Shown here: in pieces, positions 57,310 through 64,000 of the stretch
How positions within the stretch are numbered: position 1 is the stretch's first letter
Layout of the letters: each line of letters opens with the position of its first letter
Assembly: GCF_900105155.1 (NCBI RefSeq)
Contig: NZ_LT629762.1
Location: 3,077,001-3,141,000, forward strand
Reading direction: 5' to 3'
DNA from: Pseudomonas prosekii
Lineage (GTDB): Bacteria > Pseudomonadota > Gammaproteobacteria > Pseudomonadales > Pseudomonadaceae
DNA length: 64,000 nucleotides
The notes under the pieces: generated by a model
Database searches by the model: none
What the model saw: only the letters and a program-made list of their open reading frames with translations
Told to the model about the DNA's origin: nothing
Position numbers and translations under genes: made by a program

Positions 57310-57946
57310 GCAGTCTCCTTTCCAGGTAGCGCGCACTGAGGGACAAGGGATAACAGAGCAAAAAGTAACCAAGCGCGACGAGGCCGTAGACCATGAATGG
57401 CTCGAACGTGGCGTTGGCCAACATGCCGCCGGTTTTGGTCAGTTCGGTGAAACCGATGATCGAGGTGACAGCGGTGCCTTTGACCACTTGCACCGAAAAC
57501 CCCACGGTCGGCGCCACCGCAATGCGCAAGGCTTGCGGCAGGATCACGTAGCGCAATTGCTCCAGCGGATTGAGCGCCAGACTCGACGAAGCTTCCCACT
57601 GGCCGTGGGGGATCGATTCGACGCAACCGCGCCAGATCTCCGCGAGGTACGCGCTGGTAAACAGCGTCAACGCCACCGCCGCCGCCATCCACGGCGAAAT
57701 CTCCACGCCGGCCAGCGCCACGCCGAAGAACACCAGGAACAGCTGCATCAACAGCGGCGTGCCCTGAAACAGTTCGATGTAAGTGCGGGCGAAACTGCGC
57801 GGGAAGGTCTTCTTGGAAATGCGCATGACCATCACCAGCAAACCGATCACGCCACCGCCGATAAACGCCACCAGCGACAGCGCCACCGTCCATTGCAGGC
57901 CGGTCAGCAGGTTGCGGACGATGTCCCAAAGGGTGAAATCACTCAT
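57296..57946 (-). CDS. Amino acid ABC transporter permease 1
   Basis: A 216-aa His/Glu/Gln/Arg/opine-type permease with about five helices. The conserved cytoplasmic loop is AYLAEIWRGCVESIPHGQWEAS with the EAA motif ending in LPQALRIAVAPTV. The ATG at 57946 overlaps the stop of the other permease gene (ATGA). Confidence 0.94.
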   Translation of the reverse strand: MSDFTLWDIVRNLLTGLQWTVALSLVAFIGGGVIGLLVMVMRISKKTFPRSFARTYIELFQGTPLLMQLFLVFFGVALAGVEISPWMAAAVALTLFTSAYLAEIWRGCVESIPHGQWEASSSLALNPLEQLRYVILPQALRIAVAPTVGFSVQVVKGTAVTSIIGFTELTKTGGMLANATFEPFMVYGLVALGYFLLCYPLSLSARYLERRLHAPA

Positions 57947-58611
57947 TGGCCGCTCCTTGCGATGTAGCGTCGACCGATCCAGTTCAGCAATTGGCGGATC
58001 ATCAGCGCCATGCACAGGTAAACCAGGGTGGTCAGGGCGTAGGTTTCGAAGGCGCGGAAGTTGCGCGACTGAATGAAGTTGGCGGCGAAGCTCAACTCTT
58101 CGGTGGCGATCTGCGAACACACCGCCGAGCCGAGCATGACGATGATGATCTGGCTGCTTAGCGCCGGCCAGACCTTACCCAGCGCCGGCAGCAAAACCAC
58201 ATGGCGAAACGCTTCGAAACGGGTCATCGCCAGTGCGGCGGCGGCTTCCAGTTGCCCGCGCGGAATCGCCTGAATGCCGGCGCGAATGATCTCGGTCGAA
58301 TAGGCGCCGAGGTTGATCACCATCGCCAGCACCGCCGCCTGCCATTCGGAAATCTGCAGGCCCAGCGAGGGCAAACCGAAGAAAATGAAAAACAGCTGCA
58401 CCAAGAACGGCGTGTTGCGAATCAACTCGACATACACGCCGAAAATGGCCGAGAACGGCCGAATATTCCACGCCCGCACCAGCGCGCCGACGATCCCCAG
58501 GCTGACCCCGAGCACAGCGCCGATGGCCGTCAGTTCCAGGGTGAACAGCGCACCGCGCAGCAATAGATCGGTGTTTTGCACCACCGGCAGAAAATCAAAC
58601 TGATAAGCCAT
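57943..58611 (-). CDS. Amino acid ABC transporter permease 2
   Basis: A 222-aa permease of the same family, paired with permease 1. The EAA loop is AYSTEIIRAGIQAIPRGQLEAA, ending LLPALGKVWPALSSQ. Two different permease subunits are usual for glutamate/aspartate and histidine importers. It is 21 nt after the binding-protein gene. Confidence 0.94.
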   Translation of the reverse strand: MAYQFDFLPVVQNTDLLLRGALFTLELTAIGAVLGVSLGIVGALVRAWNIRPFSAIFGVYVELIRNTPFLVQLFFIFFGLPSLGLQISEWQAAVLAMVINLGAYSTEIIRAGIQAIPRGQLEAAAALAMTRFEAFRHVVLLPALGKVWPALSSQIIIVMLGSAVCSQIATEELSFAANFIQSRNFRAFETYALTTLVYLCMALMIRQLLNWIGRRYIARSGQ

Positions 58612-58632
58612 GTTGCTTCTCCCGGCGGGTGA

Positions 58633-59418
58633 TCAGAGATCGGCCGGCAGCGGCTCTTTGAGCCAGGTCATGGCGTTCTTTTCCAGCGAACCGTCGGTCT
58701 TGGCGGTGGCCAGGATCTGGTTGACCTTGTCCAGCAGCGCCGGCTCGTTCTTGTTCACGCCCACGTAGACCGGCGAATCCTTGAGCTTCACTTTCAGCGC
58801 CGGCACGCGTTTCGGGTTTTTCTCGCTGATCGCGACCATCACCACGTTGCCGCTGGCGATCAGGTCAACCTGGCCGGCGAGGTAGGCGGCGATGGTCGAA
58901 TTGTTGTCCTCGAAGCGCTTGATGGTCACGCCTTCGGGGGCGACTTTGCTCAGTTCGATGTCTTCGATGGCGCCACGGGTGACGCTGATGGTTTTGCCCT
59001 TGAGGTCGTCGAGGCTTTTGATGTCGGCGTCTGGCGGGCCGAACACGGCGAGGTAGAACGGCGCGTAGGCGCTGGAGAAATCGATGACTTTCTCGCGCTC
59101 AGGGTTTTTACCGAGGCTGGAGATCACCAGATCGACCTTGCCGGTGGTCAGGAATGGAATGCGGTTGGTGCTGTTTACCGGGGTCAGTTCGAGTTTGACT
59201 TTGAGCTGGTCGGCCAGCAGTTTGGCGGTGTCGATATCGAGGCCGCGCGGTTTCATGTCCGGGCCGACCGAGCCGAACGGCGGGAAGTCCTGCGGCACGG
59301 CGACTTTGAGCGTGCCGCGTTTGACCACGTCTTCGAGGCTGTCGGCGTGGGCGGGTGCCTGGGTCAGCAACAGGCTGGCAAACAGGGCGGCGAGGAGGGC
59401 GCGGTAACGCTGGGTCAT
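58633..59418 (-). CDS. Amino acid ABC transporter periplasmic binding protein
   Basis: A 261-aa family 3 solute-binding protein. The start at 59418 (MTQRYRALLAALFASLLLTQ) gives a normal signal peptide cut after AHA; GGAG lies 8 nt upstream. The SBP_bac_3 core is present: VAVPQDFPPFGSVGPDMKPR, GLDIDTAKLLADQLKVKLEL, RIPFLTTGKVDLVISSLGKN and the late RGAIEDIELSKV. Specific amino acid not determined. First gene of the four-gene import operon. Confidence 0.94.
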   Translation of the reverse strand: MTQRYRALLAALFASLLLTQAPAHADSLEDVVKRGTLKVAVPQDFPPFGSVGPDMKPRGLDIDTAKLLADQLKVKLELTPVNSTNRIPFLTTGKVDLVISSLGKNPEREKVIDFSSAYAPFYLAVFGPPDADIKSLDDLKGKTISVTRGAIEDIELSKVAPEGVTIKRFEDNNSTIAAYLAGQVDLIASGNVVMVAISEKNPKRVPALKVKLKDSPVYVGVNKNEPALLDKVNQILATAKTDGSLEKNAMTWLKEPLPADL

Positions 59419-59721
59419 GGGAAACTCCGAATCGGCTTGAAGGCTAATGCGATTCGATAGAGCACGGGCCATGCCAAGATCCGTTTCGGCGCCTCAGGTG
59501 CGGCGGCGCAGGGGTTTATCGGGATAATCAACGCCGGATAAATCAGCGGTTCGTGCACTGCGATAGTGCATTTTTACAATGCGAGTCCCGCCGGTGCGCG
59601 AATTGAGCTATACCCAAACTCATGCGCCACCATAGCGAGAGTCAATCATCTGCGGCTTCCTGAACGGGGGAAGGGCGGCTATGATGGGCCACGTTTTTTT
59701 GCTTACAACCTGGAGACTTCC

Positions 59722-60051
59722 ATGAGCAGCGATCTTATCAAACACGTTAGCGACGCTAGCTTCGAGGCCGATGTACTCAAGGCCGAAGGCGCTGTACTGG
59801 TCGACTACTGGGCTGAATGGTGCGGCCCTTGCAAAATGATCGCTCCTGTTCTGGACGAAATTGCTGAAACCTACAAAGGCAAACTGACCGTTGCCAAACT
59901 GAACATCGACGAAAACCAGGAAACCCCGGCCAAGCACGGCGTTCGTGGCATTCCTACCCTGATGCTGTTCAAGAACGGCAACGTGGAAGCGACCAAGGTT
60001 GGCGCGCTGTCCAAGTCGCAATTGGCTGCATTCCTCGACGCCAACATCTGA
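59722..60051 (+). CDS. trxA: Thioredoxin 1
   Basis: A 109-aa thioredoxin with active site WCGPC at 33-37 and the cis-proline in [10 protein letters not shown]. It reduces cytoplasmic disulfides. TGGAG precedes the ATG. The gap before it (59419-59721) holds the divergent promoters of trxA and the amino-acid importer. A terminator follows directly. Confidence 0.98.
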   Translation: MSSDLIKHVSDASFEADVLKAEGAVLVDYWAEWCGPCKMIAPVLDEIAETYKGKLTVAKLNIDENQETPAKHGVRGIPTLMLFKNGNVEATKVGALSKSQLAAFLDANI

Positions 60052-60068
60052 GTCGGCGACGTTGTATG

Positions 60069-60096
60069 AAAAGCCCCGCATATTGCGGGGCTTTTT
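60069..60096 (+). terminator. Intrinsic terminator after trxA
   Basis: AAGCCCCGCA-TAT-TGCGGGGCTT followed by TTTGC. It separates trxA from the rho leader. Confidence 0.92.
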
Positions 60097-60099
60097 GCA

Positions 60100-60295
60100 T
60101 ATTCAGGGCTAGACGCTCCGAAACTCAGGTGGTACATTCGGCCCCGCACTGGTTTCTCCACTGCCCCCTGCTAGCCGTCGCCGACGCACTCCTTTTCGAA
60201 TAAGTACGCGATCCTGTCGCCTTCTCTGCGGCGCGGCCTCATTAAGCCAAAAGCTTAATTTCCCCCCCCTCCATAAATGATTACGTCATTCCTAT
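60100..60295 (+). promoter_or_regulatory. rho promoter and leader region
   Basis: About 195 nt between the trxA terminator and rho. The last 55 nt hold a short stem ATTAAGC-CAAAA-GCTTAAT (60241-60259) followed by TTTCCCCCCCCTCC, a C-rich, G-poor stretch close to the start codon. Such pyrimidine-rich leaders are compatible with Rho loading and autogenous termination, as known for E. coli rho. No ideal sigma-70 promoter is evident. Confidence 0.45.
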
Positions 60296-61555
<1,260 letters not shown>

Positions 61556-61570
61556 CACGCAGCTCGCTGC

Positions 61571-61605
61571 AAAAAAGAGCGCCCCGCAACGGGCGCTCTT
61601 TTTTT
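61571..61605 (+). terminator. Intrinsic terminator after rho
   Basis: AGAGCGCCC-CGCAAC-GGGCGCTCT with six A before and seven T after the stem. Confidence 0.93.
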
Positions 61606-61807
61606 ATGTCGACGATTTTGTATCTGGATTGAAAATTACTGTGCTGTAAACTGGCGCCCATTAATCGGGTGCCACCACCCCGCCAACCGCGTATTTATTG
61701 CCCTGCAGACAGTTTGCGGGGGATCAGTGATGTGTTGCGCGAGGTCCGGTCGTTCCCGTTTCAAAGCAATTTCAATCTGATTTGTATCGGGAACGACAAG
61801 GGACGTT

Positions 61808-63763
61808 ATGCACACTTTTGGCAATCGCCGCGATATTGACGGCTTGCGCGCCCTGGCGGTTATTCCGGTGGTGCTGTTTCACTTCGGTTTCAGCACGTTC
61901 AGCGGCGGTTTTGTCGGGGTTGACGTGTTCTTCGTCATTTCCGGATTCCTCATCACCAGCATCCTGTTCCGCGAGATCAGCGCGCAACGGTTCAGCTTCG
62001 TCGACTTCTGGGCGCGTCGCGCACGGCGGATCATTCCAGCGCTGAGCGTGGTGCTGCTGGCGACGTTGGCGCTGGGCTGGCTGTTGCTGACCGCCAAGGA
62101 CTTCTCCGAACTGGGCAGGACGGTGCGGTATCAGGCGCTGTTCATTTCCAACATTCTGTTCATGCGCGAAGACGGTTACTTTCAACCGGCTTCGGATCTG
62201 AAACCGTTGCTGCACACCTGGTCGCTGGCCGTTGAAGAGCAGTACTACATCTTCTTCCCGCTGCTGATGGTGTTGTTGATGCGGTATGTCCGGCATTGGC
62301 GCTGGATGCTGTTTGCGGTGTTGTTGGTGTCGTTCGGTTTGAACATCGCTTACATCGAGCGCAAACCCGACTTCGCGTTTTTCTCGTTGCCGACCCGTGC
62401 CTGGGAATTGCTCTGCGGTGCAATGCTCGCCGTGGTCCCGGCGCCAAAACAGCCAATTCGGCCGTGGCTCTATCAGTTTGTCGGAGTTGCCGGGTTGGTC
62501 GCGGTGCTGGTGGCGGTGTTCACCTTTGATCGCGGCACCGTGTTTCCGGGCTGGGCAGCGTTGCTCCCGGTGCTGGGCGCGACCGCGCTGATCTGGTCCG
62601 GCGCGCACGGTTCGACCATCGCCGGGCGCCTGTTGAGCGCGCGGGTATTCGTCTGGATCGGTTTGCTGTCCTATTCCTTTTACCTGTGGCACTGGCCGGT
62701 TTTTGTCTACGCCAACGCCATTTCCATCGACGGTATTCAACCGTGGGAAGCGGCCGGCTGGATTCTCCTGGCGCTGGGCCTGGCGTGGTTGAGCTGGCGT
62801 TTCGTCGAATTGCCGTTCCGTGAGAAGCGTCTGCTGGCCGGGCGCAAACCGGTGCTGGTCGGCGGTTTGCTGGCCATGGCGGCGTTGGCCGTCACCGGTT
62901 CAGTGGTGCGCTCCTCCGATGGTTTTCCGCAACGCCTGACCGGCAAAGCGCTGGAATATGCGCAGGCGCGTGAATGGCGCGCCGGGCAGATGAAATGCAT
63001 GCTGGTGACGTCGGACAAGAAGTTCGACAAGGCGTGTCTGGTTGGCGACAACCAGAGCGTGCCCGCGACCCAGTTGGTCTGGGGCGACAGTCACGCCGCC
63101 GCGCTGTTGCCGGCGATCAAAACCAACGCCGCTCGCGAAGGCCGGCCGGTATGGCTCTACAGCATGAGCGCCTGCCCGCCGATCCTCAGCGATGACCCGC
63201 GCGAGCGCTGCAGGGATTTCAACGAACAGACCATGGAGCAGGTGCGTCGCTTGCAGATCAAGGATGTGGTGCTGGCGTCCAACTGGAGTCTCTACGTTTA
63301 CGGGCGTGAGGACGGCGATAAAAAAGTGCTGCTCAACTCCCACGACAACATTGCGCAATCGGAAGCACGCATGGCTGCCGCGATCGAAGCCCGTGTGGCG
63401 GCGATTCGGGCGGCGGGCGCGCAGGTCTGGCTGTTCAAGGAAGTGCCGCTGCAACGCAAGGGCGCCATTGGCCGCTTGACCAGCCTGGCTCGCGTCGGGC
63501 GTTCGGCCGAGGGTTTGGGGCGTCCGCTCGAAGAGCACCTGGCGCGTCAGCATTTCCTCAGTTCGCTGTTTGATTCGATGAGCGCCGCCGACCCGGGCGT
63601 GCATGTCATCGACCCGACGCCGCTGATGTGTGCCGACAAGGTCTGCAGCATCGAGGTCAACGGCCATTCGCAGTACAAGGACGAAGACCATTTGTCCGAC
63701 GTCGGCAGTGCGCGTTTGAGCCCGTTGTTTGCGCCGGTGCTGGTGGGTACGGCGCACAATTGA
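61808..63763 (+). CDS. OafA/YrhL-type acyltransferase with SGNH domain
   Basis: A 651-aa protein. The N-terminal acyltransferase-3 domain has about ten helices with the catalytic H in VVLFHFGF (about 25), VDVFFVISGFLIT and HTWSLAVEEQYYIFFPLL. The C-terminal SGNH hydrolase-like domain (from about 390) has GDSHAAAL (Asp-Ser-x-His) and the distal DEDHLSDVGS catalytic Asp-His pair. It should O-acetylate LPS O-antigen or another surface glycan at the periplasmic side. P. aeruginosa has an O-antigen acetylase-like gene at the same place between rho and ubiD. Confidence 0.93.
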   Translation: MHTFGNRRDIDGLRALAVIPVVLFHFGFSTFSGGFVGVDVFFVISGFLITSILFREISAQRFSFVDFWARRARRIIPALSVVLLATLALGWLLLTAKDFSELGRTVRYQALFISNILFMREDGYFQPASDLKPLLHTWSLAVEEQYYIFFPLLMVLLMRYVRHWRWMLFAVLLVSFGLNIAYIERKPDFAFFSLPTRAWELLCGAMLAVVPAPKQPIRPWLYQFVGVAGLVAVLVAVFTFDRGTVFPGWAALLPVLGATALIWSGAHGSTIAGRLLSARVFVWIGLLSYSFYLWHWPVFVYANAISIDGIQPWEAAGWILLALGLAWLSWRFVELPFREKRLLAGRKPVLVGGLLAMAALAVTGSVVRSSDGFPQRLTGKALEYAQAREWRAGQMKCMLVTSDKKFDKACLVGDNQSVPATQLVWGDSHAAALLPAIKTNAAREGRPVWLYSMSACPPILSDDPRERCRDFNEQTMEQVRRLQIKDVVLASNWSLYVYGREDGDKKVLLNSHDNIAQSEARMAAAIEARVAAIRAAGAQVWLFKEVPLQRKGAIGRLTSLARVGRSAEGLGRPLEEHLARQHFLSSLFDSMSAADPGVHVIDPTPLMCADKVCSIEVNGHSQYKDEDHLSDVGSARLSPLFAPVLVGTAHN

Positions 63764-63843
63764 TCGCTGGCATGCGCTGACAGGCTGCTGTTCGGGCGTC
63801 AGAGCAGGTAGGATGTACGCCTATTTTACGGGTGCCAACATCA

Positions 63844-64000
63844 ATGAAATTCAAGGATCTTCGGGATTTCGTGCAGCAGCTTGAGCAGCGCGGAGAGTTG
63901 AAACGCATCCAGATCCCTGTCTCTCCAGTGCTGGAGATGACCGAGGTGTGTGATCGCACGCTGCGGGCCAAAGGCCCGGCGCTGCTGTTCGAAAACCCCA
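63844..64000 (+). CDS. ubiD: UbiD 3-polyprenyl-4-hydroxybenzoate decarboxylase (partial)
   Basis: Only the first 52 codons are present; the gene leaves the right edge. [19 protein letters not shown] and [19 protein letters not shown] are the diagnostic N-terminus of UbiD, the prenylated-FMN enzyme of ubiquinone synthesis. Confidence 0.93.
   Translation, partial: MKFKDLRDFVQQLEQRGELKRIQIPVSPVLEMTEVCDRTLRAKGPALLFENP

Overview
The window is a GC-rich chromosomal segment of a Pseudomonas species, most probably of the P. fluorescens group. Three things show this. The gene order comM / glnK-amtB / yjbQ / sutA / xerC-DUF484-dapF-lysA-lptM / cyaY / rnk / cyaA / argH / algR-hemCDXY / dsbB / rsd(algQ) / algP / hemB / ppk / ppx / trxA / rho / ubiD is the one I know from P. 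aeruginosa. Pseudomonas-specific genes occur (algP, algQ, sutA). Pseudomonas-type REP sequences (GTGGGAGCGAGCTTGCTCGCGA and relatives) sit in many intergenic gaps. There are no rRNA, tRNA, CRISPR or intact insertion sequences.

Region 1 (1-11191, all minus strand) is the most unusual block. It is one tightly packed operon encoding SrfA-, SrfB- and SrfC-family proteins (membrane protein, actin/Hsp70-fold ATPase, P-loop GTPase-like protein), a single-pass membrane protein with a Pro/Glu-rich linker, a secreted von Willebrand A protein resembling the sensor part of T6SS PpkA, and an ABC ATPase/permease pair of the LolD/FtsX/TagTS type. The last gene runs off the left edge. Region 2 (11459-17179) is an accessory strip: a secreted DUF4432 protein, an unrecognised two-gene unit (two-TM protein plus a small soluble protein), comM, a possible sRNA locus, an orphan Bro-N protein and ubiK.

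Region 3 (17180-33000) is conserved core: nitrogen sensing and ammonium uptake (glnK-amtB), the RNA-polymerase-binding protein SutA, the xerC-dapF-lysA block with the small lipoprotein LptM, cyaY, rnk, class I adenylate cyclase, a glutathione transferase and argH. Region 4 (32934-42361) is the algR-hemC-hemD-hemX-hemY operon, then dsbB, rsd/algQ, an FKBP isomerase and the histone-H1-like algP. No algZ/fimS sensor kinase lies beside algR. A 229-bp tandem duplication of a long palindromic REP-like unit separates hemY from dsbB.

Region 5 (42412-56341) holds an ABC-F protein, a small MscS-like protein, a LysE exporter, an FTR1 iron permease fused to a cytochrome c domain, DUF188, elbB, a sterol-desaturase-like enzyme, DedA, hemB and the convergent ppk/ppx pair. 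Region 6 (56572-64000) has a four-gene amino-acid ABC importer inserted between ppx and trxA, then trxA, rho, a surface-polysaccharide acyltransferase and the start of ubiD. REP palindromes and intrinsic terminators mark most transcription-unit borders.
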